Shown: positions 21,143 through 33,560 of the stretch, piece after piece
Layout of the letters: every line of letters starts with the position of its first letter
How positions within the stretch are numbered: the first letter of the stretch is position 1
Assembly: GCA_037501455.1 (NCBI GenBank)
Contig: CM074863.1
Coordinates: forward strand, 56,277,501-56,341,500
DNA from: Lantana camara
Lineage: Eukaryota; Streptophyta; Magnoliopsida; Lamiales; Verbenaceae
Reading direction: 5' to 3'
Length of the DNA stretch: 64,000 nucleotides
Made by a program: the position numbers and the translations under genes
Notes under the pieces: generated by a model
What the model was told of the DNA's origin: nothing
The model's input: the letters and a program-made list of their open reading frames with translations, nothing else
The model's database searches: none

Positions 21143-23206
21143 TCGAAGACACCTTATAGAATGGCTCCAGCTGAATTAGATGAACTAAGAAAGCAATTGG
21201 ACGAGTTGATTGAGTCAGGATATGTTCGACCGAGCACATCGCCGTGGGGAGCGCCTGTGCTTTTCGTTAAAAAGAAGGATGGATCATTGCGTTTATGCAT
21301 TCACTATCGGGAGCTGAACAGGATGACAATCAAGAATAAGTATCCTCTCCCTCATATCGAAGAGCTGTTCGACATACTACAAGGATCAAAGGTCTACTCC
21401 AAGTTAGATCTTAGACAAGGGTATTATCAGTTGAAGATCAGGGAAGCAGATATTCCGAAGACTGCTTTCAACAGCCGATACGGACATTATGAGTTTGTAG
21501 TAATGCCATTTGGTTTTACAAACGCACCAGCTGCATTCATGGATATGATGCACCGTATATTCAAGCCGTTTCTTGATAAGTTTGTAGTGATCTTCATCGA
21601 CGATATTTTGGTATTTTCGAAGACACCGGAGGAACATGCTGAACATCTTCGAATCGTGTTACGCACATTGCTGGATCACAAGCTATATGCAAAGTTCAGT
21701 AAATGTGAGTTCTGGCTTGAGAGAGTTACATTTCTCGGACACATCATATCAGGATCTGGAATCGAAGTAGATCCCTCGAAGATCGAAACGATTATGGATT
21801 GGAAGTCACCGAAGAATCCTTCAGAAGTGAGGAGTTTTCTGGGATTAGCTGGTTACTACCGGAGGTTTGTCCAAGATTTCTCGAAGATAGCTACACCTCT
21901 CACTAAGTTGACAAAGAAAGAAGGGAAGTTTGAATGGACGGAGAAGTGTGAGCAAAGTTTTCAAAGATTGAAGGAGATGCTAACAACTGCACTCGTGTTA
22001 GCGTTACCAGAAGGAAAAGAAGGATATACTGTTTACACCGATGCTTCGAAAGAAGGATTAGGAGGAGTTTTGATGCAGAATGGAAAAGTGATTGCGTATG
22101 CATCAAGGAAACTCAAAACGCATGAAGTCAACTACCCGACACATGATTTGGAGTTAGCCGCGATAATGTTTGCTCTTGGAAAGTGGAGACATTACCTGTA
22201 TGGAGTTACGTTTGAAATCTTTACTGATCATAAGAGCCTGCGATATCTATTCACTCAGAAGGAGTTGAATATGCGACAAAGGAGATGGATGGAATTTCTG
22301 GAGGACTACGATTGCATTATTCAGTACCATCCAGGAAAGGCAAATGTTTTAGCCGATGCACTAAGCAGGAAAGTTCGTTTGGCACAGATTTCTGCCAACC
22401 CCGAGGTTGAACAAAGAGAAAGAATGGAGGTGATAACTAAAGCTCGAGTCGCGAACGTTGTGATGATATCACCTTTGAAAGAACAAGTGCTGGAGGCACA
22501 GAAGAACGACGAGTGGATTAAGAAATGTCTCGAATCTAAGGAGAAGGATGATGAGACCAAGTTCAAGGTTGATGAACATGGAATATTGAGGTACAAAGGT
22601 CGAGTATGCGTACCAACTGTTTTGAGGAAAGAGATTCTCGACGAAGCGCATAAGACTAAGTACACGATACATCCCGGAGGTACTAAGATGTATCAAGATG
22701 TTAAGACGCAATTCTGGTGGAATGGAATGAAGAGAGACATAGCCAACTATGTCAAGAAGTGCTTAACTTGTCATAAAGTTAAAGCGGAGCACCAGAAGCC
22801 GAGTGGGAAGTTGCAACCATTACCGATTCCGACTTGGAAGTGGGAGCAAATCACGATGGATTTTGTCACTGGATTACCCAAAGTCAGAGGAGGACAAGAT
22901 AGTATCTGGGTGATCATTGATCGATTGACAAAGTCAGCGCACTTTTTGCCAGTTAAGACAACGGATAAGGTCAGCACGTTGGCAAAGCTGTATCAACAAG
23001 AGATTGTCAGATTACATGGAGTCCCAAACAGTATAGTCTCGGACAGAGATCCGAAATTCACGTCGGACTTATGGAAAGAAATTCAGACTTTGATGGGAAC
23101 AAAGTTGAACTTCAGTACTGCAGCGCATCCTCAGACGGATGGACAATCAGAAAGGATGATCAAATACTTGGAAGATATGCTAAGAGCTTGCGCTTTGGAC
23201 TTCTAG
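21143..23206 (+). pseudogene. Reverse transcriptase, RNase H and integrase of chromovirus B
   Basis: One uninterrupted frame of about 687 codons, in frame with the protease but separated from it by the TAG at 21140. RT has [24 protein letters not shown] and the catalytic FIDD (21593-21604). RNase H has YTDAS (Asp at 22040), DLELAA and TDHKSL, with LADALSRK at its end. Integrase has an H-H-C-C zinc finger (AHKTKYTIH...CLTC) and the D,D,E core (Asp 22859, Asp 23042, Glu 23150; 35 residues between the last two). All catalytic residues are present. A TAG at 23204-23206 truncates integrase. The domain order and the later chromodomain place B in the chromoviruses, probably the Tekay/Del clade given the long LTRs. 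Confidence 0.93.
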
Positions 23207-23470
23207 GAAAGCTGGAAAGATTGTTTACCTCTTGTGGAGTTTGCATACAACAATAGTTATCAAGCTTCTATTAAAGCTGCTCCATATGAAGCCTTGTATG
23301 GAAGGAAATGTAGATCCCCGTTATACTGGGATTTGGATGAAGCGAGATGTACTGAGGAAGGACAGATCAGAGTGAATTCAGCTAAATGGATAAGAGAAGC
23401 GACAGAAAAGATTCAGATCATTTCTCCAGAGAATGAAAGCTGCCCACGACAGGCAGAAAAGTTATGCTGA
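23207..23470 (+). pseudogene. Integrase middle part of B (after premature stop)
   Basis: Same frame as the upstream pol after the TAG at 23204-23206. It reads the conserved integrase segment LVEFAYNNSYQ, APYEALYGRKCRSPLYW and GQIRVNSAKWIRE. Near 23430 the coding signal moves to another frame, so this piece ends by frameshift; the residues up to the stop at 23470 are out of frame. Confidence 0.88.
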
Positions 23471-23963
23471 TCGACGAAGAAGGGATTTGGAATTCGCAGT
23501 GGGCGAAAAGGTATTTCTGAAGGCATCGCCAAGAAAAGGGTTTTCCCGAATTGGGAAAGGAGGAAAGTTAAACCCGAGATATGTTGGACCGTATGAGATA
23601 CTGGAGAGAGTCGGACCGACAACTTATAGATTGGATTTGCCTGTAGGTCTAACAGGAATCCACAACGTATTTCATGTATCTCAGCTTCGCAAGTGTTTCT
23701 CGGATGAGACAGAGGTTGTGCCGGTAGAGGAGATACCGTTGGAACCGGATCTGACTTATGTTTTGAAGCCCGCTAAGATTCTTGATAGGAAGTTTCAAGA
23801 GCTGAGGAATAGGAAGATTCCTTTGGTTAAAGTCCTTTGGAAGGGACATGGGACAGAAGAGGCAACCTGGGAGACAGAAGAGAAAAGGCAGAAACATCAC
23901 CCTGAGTTGTTTGCAGTTACAGCAGAAGAATCTGAGGACAGATTCTCTTTAAGGAGGGGTGAT
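23433..23963 (+). pseudogene. Integrase C-terminus and chromodomain of B
   Basis: A frame shifted relative to upstream pol. It begins MKAAHDRQKSYADRRRR, continues through the GPF/Y-like module (NPRYVGPYEILERVG, YRLDLP, HNVFHVSQLRKCF), and ends with a chromodomain at about residues 115-150 (ILDRKFQELRN, VKVLWKG, ATWETEE). In chromoviruses this domain is thought to direct integration towards heterochromatin, which fits the nested setting. The open frame runs on through the PPT into the LTR and stops at 24015-24017, so the natural stop seems lost. The last codons overlap the pre-PPT hairpin. Confidence 0.9.
23928..23963 (+). promoter_or_regulatory. Pre-PPT hairpin and polypurine tract of B
   Basis: GAATCTGAGGACAGATTC (7-bp perfect stem, AGGA loop) at 23928-23945, then TCTTTAAGGAGGGGTGAT, then the LTR TG at 23964. 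The stem lies in the last codons of pol yet has the same place and loop as in G (62778-62795). Confidence 0.85.
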
Positions 23964-26900
23964 TGTAACAGCCCAAAACAGGGCCTGGATGAAAACAGTA
24001 AGTTAAGACAGTGGTAAAGCGTTTATAGACCGTGATCCAACTTTTTGAATCATCATGCATTGCATTCTTACATGAACTTTGTGCTCGTATATGATCTGAC
24101 ATGTTTTAAGGGGGAATTCTTGACCTTTGATACAGTTTACTATTCATAACCCGAGCCTACCTTGTTCATATTGCTACTCGAACCCTAGAGGTTCATCACA
24201 CATGTTTCCCAATCGTTTGAACTTGTTTCCCGAGCTCAGAAAGTCTTTCTTGAGCCATAAGGGTATTTTTGGAACTTACCGACCAAAGTTACTATTCATC
24301 AGAAAATGAGCTTTTGATTCTGATACCTTTTTCTACCCAAGTTACAGTCGAATCGATCCTTGAGTCGAGACGAGTCTTTTGAAATCATTCTTGGCTTGGA
24401 AATCCATTCCGTAACTTTGTTTTATTGAAAACGTTTTTGAAAACCCTAGTTTACTATTCCTTTTACGAACGGTTTTCATTCGGAAAATGTTTTCTCTTCG
24501 GAGTTGCACTACTTGAGCTATTTCAAGATTTTTGAGATGTTTTACAACTCTTGATTCAAACCCTAGCTTGAAATTTTGAAGCGTACGTTCGTACGTGAGA
24601 ATTCACTATTCACTCTACGTTTTCAACTTTTTAACGGTAAAACGTTTTATAGTCGATTTTGGACTCAAAACGATTCTCGATTTATTTCTTGAATTTTAGA
24701 AGCAATCCGGACTTGAAAATCATTCTAGAAAGTCTTTTTTCACTCATGTCGAGTTTCGAGCTCAAAACTTTTATTCATTAAAACTAATGTATCTTTCAAA
24801 CGGTAAATCCGATTTCGATGAATGAATATGCGTTTCGAAGCTAATTTTCTTGCCGTCGGAATGGTTATATTTCCAGCCACTTATCCTCGAGCCTTGGGGG
24901 ACGAAATTACAGAAATACCCCCAGCAGCCCATTTTTAGCTTCAACATGCCTAAAGCTTCCAAGAGAATCTATCCAAATTTTGCTCTCCTACCCTTCTCCA
25001 CATTTTATTTCCAAGGTGAGGGGATTCTCTTCAACTATAAATAGAGGCCAAGAGGCATTTGAATCCTTGCTCAATGTTGTGTTAACAACACCCTTTCTCT
25101 CCCTCTCCTCCCCCTCTTGCCGTCGGCATCCCCTCCCCTTAGCTAGGTTAGTTGTTTTATTTTTATGTTATGTTAGTTTAGTTTATGTTTTTATGTTATG
25201 GTATGTTTATATTATGTTTAGGTTGGGTCTTAGGGTCTTCCCTAAGCCATATAGGATTTTATTTTATGCATTTATTATATAGTTTTCATGATATGTTTTG
25301 ATAGTTGTTTATATGTTTTAATTGTTTAGTATATGCTTGAATATGTTATGAATTGCTCTAGTATATGCTATGATCATGTGATATGATTGTTATATTATGA
25401 GAATTGATGCATGCTTATGGAATTTAAATTATGTTCATGCATGCTAGCTAATGGAATAGTGATTTACAATTAATTATGTCACAACTTGTTACATGTTGAT
25501 ATTGGAATTAAATTGTTACATGTTACATGCCTAAAGGTTCATGATATATTATATGATATGATATGATATATGTTGTGACATGTTGTCACATTGTTATATT
25601 ACTCTTGAATTATGAATTGAGCTTATGTTATGATATGGATTAATGGATTAGTGCCTTGATTATGTTATACACTTTAATAGTGTTACATGTTATAACCTAA
25701 GATAGATTAGTGTTTCATAACTTGATCTTTTGCCTTAATTGGATCTCTTAACTATAGGTTATACCTTTAACCTAGATCACACTTGATTATATTAACATGA
25801 ACTTGAAACTATAGGTTATAATCAAGATCATAATTTGATTAGGGTGTGTGTGTGTGTGCATGCCATCTGTGTGTGTGTGTTCGTGCATGGTGTGTGTGTG
25901 TACCGTGTGTGTGTGGGTGTGTGTATAGTAAGGGTTTGACCCGACCCTTTGACCCGACATGTGAATAGTAACCTGTGAATAGTAATCTGGAATAGTAATC
26001 TTGAATAGTACTTTTGAATAGTGCTTTTGAATAGTAAAAATGAATTAAAACTTGTGCTTTCTTAATAGACATTTGCACCTAGGGTTTCCATATCCAGGGT
26101 CTAAAATGTGTTTTCAAAATGTGTTTTCTTTCGTGGACTTGTTTCTTAACCTAAGGTTTGCAATAGGATTCATAATTTGACTAAAGCTTACTCGGTTATA
26201 GTAAGATCATAGTCTAACGTTAAGAGTAACTCACTTTGACGTATTCCTTTGTGTGTTACCTTTCTCGAATGCCTTAAATGGTATTACTCTCTTGTGTTAC
26301 ATGTTCCTTGTTTCATGCATTTCATATGCATCTTGGTTAGTAGTGGGTCTTAGTTGTTAAGCTCACTCTAGTACACCACCTACAGGAGTTAAAGTTGAGC
26401 ACTGGGATCCCCAGGGCACCGCATAATCTGTCTACCTACCTTTTGGTACTATTAGGTGAGGTGAAGTTATAAATGTTTTCCAACTGGAACCACGATTATA
26501 CTATCGTATCATATGTTTTGAAATTCAAAGCTAAACCTTGTTTTGAACTATCCCTTTTATCGGGACATTCTCTTGAAAGGATCATTCATACTTTAATAGT
26601 ATACCTTGATCTACAGCACATGTTTTCCAAAGTTATGCATTCTTGTTCAAAGACAGTTACATGTTTTGCATATGTTTTCAAAGTACAGTTGCACATGTTT
26701 ACAGACAGAATCATATGTTTTCAGACAGAATCACATGTTTTCAGACATAATCATATGTTTTACAGACAGCATCATATGTTACAGTTACAGTTTCACATGT
26801 TATAGTTAGCATACTGGAGTGATACTCTGGTCACTGCTAATCTTAAATGCAAGCATACAGTTTACAGTTTGGGCCCGGCGGTTATGTGTGGAGGTGATGC

Positions 26901-28127
26901 TCGGGAGGTGAGCGCCAACGACATCACCAATACCGGCCGCCACACTTAGACAATTGACACCGAATTTTAACAGGAGGTTTGTTAAGTCAGGACTATCTGT
27001 CTGGGAACGGACAGCAAATCTGTTCCCATTACATGTTTACAGGTCGCCTAGGGCTAGCTACCCGAAGTGACAACCGGTGGAGGATGGTGCATGTTTGTAT
27101 GTGTTGGTAAGAGTTGTTGTTGACCTTGGTCCAATAGTCTACTGTGTGCGGAGTTGTTGTTGACCTTGGTCCAATGCTCTACTTTATGTGGGGTTATTAT
27201 TGATCTTGGTCCGATACTCTACTATACGTGGAATTATTGTTGATCCTGGTCCGATGCTCAACCAAATCATGTTTTCTGGAGTAAGGATGGAGGAGCCTAG
27301 CTTGCGGGCAAAATTCTGTTTCATAAAGGATGGTTCATATCTGGAAAAGTTCACTTTACCCTTATCCCGTTTTATGAAAGAACTATGAACCATCAACAGC
27401 ATATGTGTGCGCGTGTGATAGCATTCATGAAAATGTTTTATAACGTGCATTCTTTTACAGCATCGCATTCAAAGAGTTTTATCAACCGAACTTGTTTCAA
27501 GTTCTTCTTTAAAGCATTGCATTTAACAGTTCTGAACTTTACTTCAAGTTCTTTAATTCAGTACTTTCCTTAAAGTATTCCCTCACTTAGTCCTTTTGAC
27601 TAATACCTCTCCCGTTTTCTTGCCTCGTGGTTTCAGGTCTTGCAGCCGCAGTCTAGAGGTATCTTAAAGCTCTAGATTGTCATTTTTGTTTCAGTCAGGA
27701 CTTAGTATTACTTCCTTTTGTGTCCTGCATATGTTTTATGGCTGCATCACTTTATGCCTCTGTAGATGTTTTTGAATACTTGAGTATCTTTGTTATACTC
27801 TTTCTGCTACTCTGTTACCGATATTTTGAACTCTGCTGTATCGGTACTTATATGTGAATCTGTTATATGTTCTGATATGCCGAGTCTCTCTTACACGATC
27901 AATATGTTCTTGCTTGTTACATGCCATCATGCACATGTTTTGAAAAGTTTTAAAATACTCTGATTTTCCGCTGCATAGCCACATCGTTGTATATGTATAG
28001 TTCTGATAGACAGCCGTTCGCTGGAGTATTTCTTGAGTGATGGCTCACACCATTACTTGAGAGGTGCTTCAGTGCGGGGGTTGAGACACCGCTCTCCTCT
28101 TGTTCTGGTACGGGTGGGGGCATTACA
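23964..28127 (+). repeat. 3' LTR of chromovirus B (full length)
   Basis: TGTAACAGCCCAAAACAGGGC... to ...GGGGGCATTACA, 4164 bp; the reference copy for family B. U3 of about 1.1 kb ends with a TATA box (25036-25043). Predicted leader: exon 1 about 25067-25146, intron 1 25147-26385 (TAG|GTTAGT...CTACAG), short block 26386-26455, intron 2 26456-27636 (TTAG|GTGAGG...TTTCAG), then about 490 nt to the PBS side. It lacks the GCTAGGCGG stem of the other families. The right TSD would be 28128-28132; its partner is lost with the truncated 5' LTR. Confidence 0.92.
25036..25043 (+). promoter_or_regulatory. TATA box of LTR B
   Basis: TATAAATA preceded by AAC and followed by GAGGCC. Conserved in B2 (30233-30240) and in B3 (minus strand, 59748-59755), while neighbouring bases differ. 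Transcription would start about 25-35 bases downstream, defining a roughly 3-kb leader inside the LTR. Confidence 0.8.
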
Positions 28128-29161
28128 AAAAGTCTATTCGGATCATGCTTGCCATTGCTGCGTATTATGACTACGAGATATGGCAAATGGATGTGAAAAC
28201 TGCCTTTCTCAATTGTGACATTGATAAAGACATTTATATAGAGCAACCCATAAGTTTCACATTCAGTGGGAGTGAGCAAAAGGTTTGCAAACTCCAAAGA
28301 TCAATCTATGGATTGAAACAAGCTTCCAGGAATTGGAACATTTGATTTGATGAATCAGTCAAAGCGTTTGGCTTCATTCAAATTTCGAATGAATCATGTG
28401 TGTATAGAAAGGAATTGGAGACCTCAGTATAATTCTTAGTACTTTATGTTGATGATATCCTTCTTATTGGGAATTCGAAGGATGACATGAAAGTGACTAA
28501 GTTATGGTTATCGAACCAATTCGAGATGAAAGATCTTGGTGATGCGTCCTATATCCTTGGAATTAAAACCTATAGAGATAGATCTAGAAGGTTAATAGGA
28601 CTATCACAGTCGATGTACATTGACAAAGTATTGAAGAGATTCAATATGGAGTCAGCAAAGGTTAAGAACCTTTCTATGAGTGTAGGAACATGTCTTTCTA
28701 AGAAGATGTGTCCTAAGACTAACCTTGAGAAGGAAAGAATGACTCATACACCTTATGCATCAGCAATAGGTAGCATAATGTATGCAATGTTATGTACTCG
28801 ACCGGAAGTGGCTTATGCACTTAGTGTTACGAGTCGTTTCCAATCTGACCCTGGAGATGGTCATTGGGCTGCCGTGAAGAATATTCTTAAGTGCTTGAAA
28901 AGTACTAAAGATTTATTCTTAGTTTACGGAGGTCGGAAAGTTCTTACTGTCGAAGGATACTGCGATGCAAGCTTTGCATCTGACTTAGATGATTTTAAGT
29001 CAATGTCAGGATACATTTTCTGCCTAAACGGCGGAGCAGTGAGTTGGAAGAGTTCCAAGCAAACTACCACTGCAGATTCGACCACTGAGGCCGAATACTT
29101 AGCTGCAAATGATGCAGCTAAGGAAGGTGTTTGGATTAGAAACTTCATTCAAGAGTTGAAT
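28128..29161 (+). pseudogene. Ty1/copia pol fragment (RT and RNase H) of element E
   Basis: Begins in the middle of copia reverse transcriptase directly at the edge of LTR B, so gag, protease, integrase and the RT start are absent. Visible: QMDVKTAFLN, YIEQP, LQRSIYGLKQASR, then YVDD (28445-28456), SYILGIK, TPYASAIGSIMYAM, and RNase H (GYCDASFASDLDD, TTTADSTTEAEYLAA). In-frame stops lie at 28343-28345 (TGA) and 28430-28432 (TAA). The frame is cut at 29161 by solo LTR B2 and resumes at 33272. RNase H and LTR features suggest the Tork/Angela group, but this is tentative. Confidence 0.9.
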
Positions 29162-32100
29162 TGTAACAGCCCAAAATAGGGCCTGGATGAAAACAGTAAG
29201 TTAAGGCAGTAGTAAAGCGTTTATAGACCGTCATCCAACTTTTTGAATCATCATGCATTGCATTCTTACATGAACTTTGTGCTCGTATATGATCTGACAT
29301 GTTTTAAGGGGGAATTCTTGACCTTTGATACAGTTTACTATTCATAACCCGAGCCTACCTTGTTCATATTGCTACTCGAACCCTAGAGGTTCATCACACA
29401 TGTTTCCCAATTGTTTGAACTTGTTTCCCGAGCTCATAGAGTCTTTCTTGAACCATAAGGGTATTTTTGGAACTTACCGACCAAAGTTACTATTCATCAG
29501 AAAATGAGCTTTTGATTCTGATACCTTTCCTACCCAAGTTTACAGTCGAATCGATCCTTGAGTCAAGACGAATCTTTTGAAATCATTCTTGGCTTGGAAA
29601 TCTATTCTGGAACTTTGTTTTATTGAAAATGTTTTCGAAAACCCTAGTTCACTATTTCTTCTACGAACGGTTTTCATTCGGAAAATGTTTTCTCTTCGGA
29701 TTTGCATTACTTGAGCTATTTCAAGATTTTTGAAATGTTTTACAACTCTTGATTCAAACCCTAGCTTGAAATTTTGAAGCGTACGTTCGTACGTGAGGAT
29801 TCACTATTCATTCTACGTTTTCAACTTTTTAACGGTAAAACGTTTTATAGTCGATTTTGGACTCAAAACGCTTCTCGATTTATTTCTTGAATTTTGGAAA
29901 CAATCCGGACTTGAAAATCATTCTAGAAAGTCGTTTTTCACTCGTGTTGAGTTTCGAGCTCAAAACTTTTATTCATTAAAACTAATGTATCTTTCAAATG
30001 GTAAATCCGATTTCGACGAATGAATATGCGTTTCGAAGCTAATTTTCTTGCCGTCAGAATGGTTATACTTCCAGCCACTTATGCTCGAGCCTTGGGGGAC
30101 GAAATTATAGAAATACCCCCAGCAGCCCCATTTTTAGCTTCATATGCCCAAAGCTTCCAAGAGAAGCTATCCCATTTTGCTCTCATACCCTTCTCCACAT
30201 TTTATTTCCAAGGTGAGGGGCTTCTCTTCAACTATAAATAGAGGGCTCATGGCATTTAATTCCTTGCTCAAAGTCTTGTGTTAACAAGCACTCCTCTCTC
30301 CCTCCTTTCCCTCTTGGCCGTCGGCCTCCCGTCCCCTTTGCTAGGTTAGTTGCTTTATTTTTATGTTATGTTTAGTTAGTTTATGTTTTTATGTTATGGT
30401 ATGTTTATATTATGTTTAGGTTGGGTCTTAGGGTCTTCCCTAAGCCATATAGGATTTTATTTTATGCATTTATTATATAGTTTTCATGATATGTTTTGAT
30501 AGTTGTTTATATGTTTTAATTGTTTAGTATATGCTTGAATATGTTATCAATTGCTCTAGTATATGCTATGATCATGTGATATGATTGTTATATTATGAGA
30601 ATTGATGCATGATTATGGAATTTGAATTATGTTCATGCATGCTAGTTAATGGAATAGTGACTTACAATTAATTATGTCACAACTTGTTACATGTTGATAT
30701 TGGAATTAAATTGTTACATGTTACATGCCTAAAGTTTCATGATATATGATATGATATGATATGATATATGTTGTGACATGTTGTCACATTGTTATATGCT
30801 TCTTGAATTATGAATTGAGCTTATGGTATGATTTGGATTAATGGATTAGTGCCTTGATCATATGTTATACACTTTAATAGTGTCACATGTTATAACCTAA
30901 GATAGAATAGTGTTTCATAACTTGATCTTATGCCTTAATTGGATCTCTTAACCATAGGTTATACCTTTAACCTAGATCACACTTGATTATATTAACATGA
31001 ACTTGAAACTATAGGTTATAATCAAGATCATAATTTAATTAGGGTGTGTGTGTGGGTGCATGCCGTCTGTGTGTGTGGGTGTTCGTACATGGTGTGTGTG
31101 TGTGTGGGTGTGTGTATAGTAAGGGTTTGACCCGACCCTTTGACCCGACATGTGAATAGTAACCTGTGAATAGTAATCGTGAATAGTAATCTTGAATAGT
31201 ACTTTTGAATAGTGCTTTTGAATAGTAAAAATGAATTAAAACTTGTGCTTTCTTAATAGACATTTGCACCTAGGGTTTCCATATCCAGGGTCTAAAATGT
31301 GTTTTCAAAATGTGTTTTCTTTCGTGGACTTGTTTCTTAACCTAAGGTTTGCGATAGGATTCATAATTTGACTAAAGCTTACTCGGTTATAGTAAGATCA
31401 TAGTCTAACGTTAAGAGTAACTCACTTTGACGTATTCCTTTGTGTGTTACTTTTCTTGAATACCTTAAATGGTATTACTCTCTTGTGTTACATGTTCTTT
31501 ACATGTTCCTTGTTCATTGTTTCATGCATTTCATATGCATCTTGGTTAGTAGTGGGTCTTAGTTCTTAAGCTCACTCTAGTACACCACCTACAGGAGTTA
31601 AAGTTGAGCACTGGGATCCCCAGGGCACCGCATAATCTGTCTACCTACCTTTTGTTACTATAGGTGAGGTGAAGTTATAAATGTTTTCCAACTGGAACCA
31701 CGATTATACTATCGTATTATATGTTTTGAAATTCAAAGCTAAACCTCGTTTTGAACTATCCCTTTTATCGGGACATTCCCTTGAAAGGATCATTCATACT
31801 TTAATAGTATACCTTGATCTACAGCACATGTTTTCCAAAGTTCTGCATTCTTGTTTTCAAAGTACAGTTTACAGACAGAATCACATGTTTACAGACTGAA
31901 TCATATGTTTTACAGACAGCATCATATGTTACAGTTACAGTTTCACATGTTATTGTTAGCATACTGGAGTGGTACTCTGTCACTGCTAAATCTTAAATGC
32001 AAGCATACAGTTTACAGTTTGGGCCCGGCGGTTATGTGTGGAGGTGATGCTCGGGAGGTGAGCGCCAACGACATAACCAATACCGGCCGCCACACTTAGA

Positions 32101-33266
32101 CAATTGACACCGACTTTTAACAGGAGGTTTGTTAAGTCAGGACAATCTGTCTGGGAACGGACAGCAAATCTGTTCCCATTACATGTTTACAGGTCGCCTA
32201 GGGCTAGCTACCCGAAGTGACAACCGGTGGAGGATGGTGCATGTTTGTATGCGTTGGTAAGAGTTGTTGTTGACCTTGGTCCGATAGTCTACTATATGCG
32301 GAGTTGTTGTTGACCTTGGTCCGATGCTCTACTATATGTGGGGTTATTGTTGATCTTGGTCCGATACTCTACTAAACGTGGAATTATCGTTGATCCTGGT
32401 CCGATGCTCTACCGAATCATGTTTTTCTAGAGTAAGGATGGAGGAGCCTAGCTTGCGGGCAAAATTCTATTTCATAAAGGATGGTTCATATCTGGAAAAG
32501 TTCACTTTACCCTTATCCCGTTTTATGAAAGAATTATGAACCATCAACAACATATGTGTGCACGTGTGATAGCATTCATGAAAATGTTTTTGACGTGCAT
32601 TCTTTTACATCATCACATTCAAAGAGTTTTATCAACCGAACTTGTTTCGAGTTCTTCTTTAAAGCATTGCAATTAACAGTTTCGAAATTTACTTCAAGTT
32701 CTTTAATTCAGTACTTTCATTAAAGTATTCCCTCACTTAGTCCTTTGGACTAATACCTCTCCCGTTTTCTTGCCTCGTGGTTTCAGGTCTTGCAGCCGCA
32801 GTCTAGAGGTATCTTGAAGCTCTAGATTGTCATTTTTGTTTCAATCAGGACTTAGTATTACTTTCTCTTTTGCGTCCTGCATATGTTTTATGGCTGCATT
32901 AATTTTGTTTCTGAATACTTGAGTATCTTTGTTATTCTAATCCTGCTACTCTGTTACCGATATTTTGAGCTCTGTTGTATCGGTACTTATATGTGAATAT
33001 GTTATATGTTCTGATATGCCAAGTCTCTCTTACACGATCGATATGTTCTTGCTTTTTACATGCCATCACGCACATGCTTTGAAAAGTTTTAAAATACTCT
33101 GATTTTCCGCTGCATAGCCACATCGTTGTACATGTATAGTTCTGATAGATAGCCGTTCGCTGGAGTATTTCTTGAGTGATGGCTCACACCATTACTTGAG
33201 AGGTGCTTCAGTGCGGGGATTGAGACGCCGCTCTCCTGTTGTTCTGGTACGGGTGGGGGCGTTACA
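29162..33266 (+). mobile_element. Solo LTR of family B (B2)
   Basis: 4105 bp, TGTAACAGCCC... to ...GGGGGCGTTACA, flanked by a perfect 5-bp duplication tgaat (29157-29161 and 33267-33271) with no internal region, so a full element was reduced by recombination between its LTRs. TATA at 30233-30240; predicted donor 30345, acceptor ending 31594, donor 31664, acceptor ending 32786. It sits inside copia RNase H. Confidence 0.94.
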
Positions 33267-33271
33267 TGAAT

Positions 33272-33508
33272 GTTGTTCCTAGCATGAAAGACCCCATTTC
33301 TGTGTTTTGTGACAACACTGGGGCGGTTGCTCAAGCAAGAGAACCAAGATCTCACCAACGGACCAAGCACATTATGAGGAAGTATCACCTAATCCGTGAT
33401 ATTATCAAAAGAGGAGATGTGCAAATTGAGAGTGTCACATCAGCAGAGAACGTGACAGATCCACTTACTAAACCCCTTAGTCGAGAAGCTTTCCAAGGTC
33501 ATCTTTAG
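33272..33508 (+). pseudogene. Ty1/copia RNase H C-terminus of element E
   Basis: In the same frame as 28128-29161 once the solo LTR and one TSD copy are discounted. Reads the copia RNase H tail SVFCDNTGAVAQA, HQRTKHI, YHLIRDII and DPLTKPLS, ending in TAG at 33506-33508. About 50 bp of spacer and the PPT follow. Confidence 0.9.
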
Positions 33509-33548
33509 AGGATGGGACTTAGAGTAGCTTTAGAATGGCTTTGACGGG

Positions 33549-33560
33549 CAAGTGGGAGAT
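33549..33560 (+). promoter_or_regulatory. Polypurine tract of copia element E
   Basis: CAAGTGGGAGAT immediately before the LTR start TGTTAGGAATAG at 33561. The position and purine bias are typical of copia PPTs. Confidence 0.8.

Noticed and set aside
26473..26809. Repeated open frames of about 60-110 codons occurring near 6100, 26470 and 31680
   Set aside because: They are the same stretch of LTR B in three copies, within the predicted intron and its tandem repeats. Their recurrence reflects the LTR, not a gene family.
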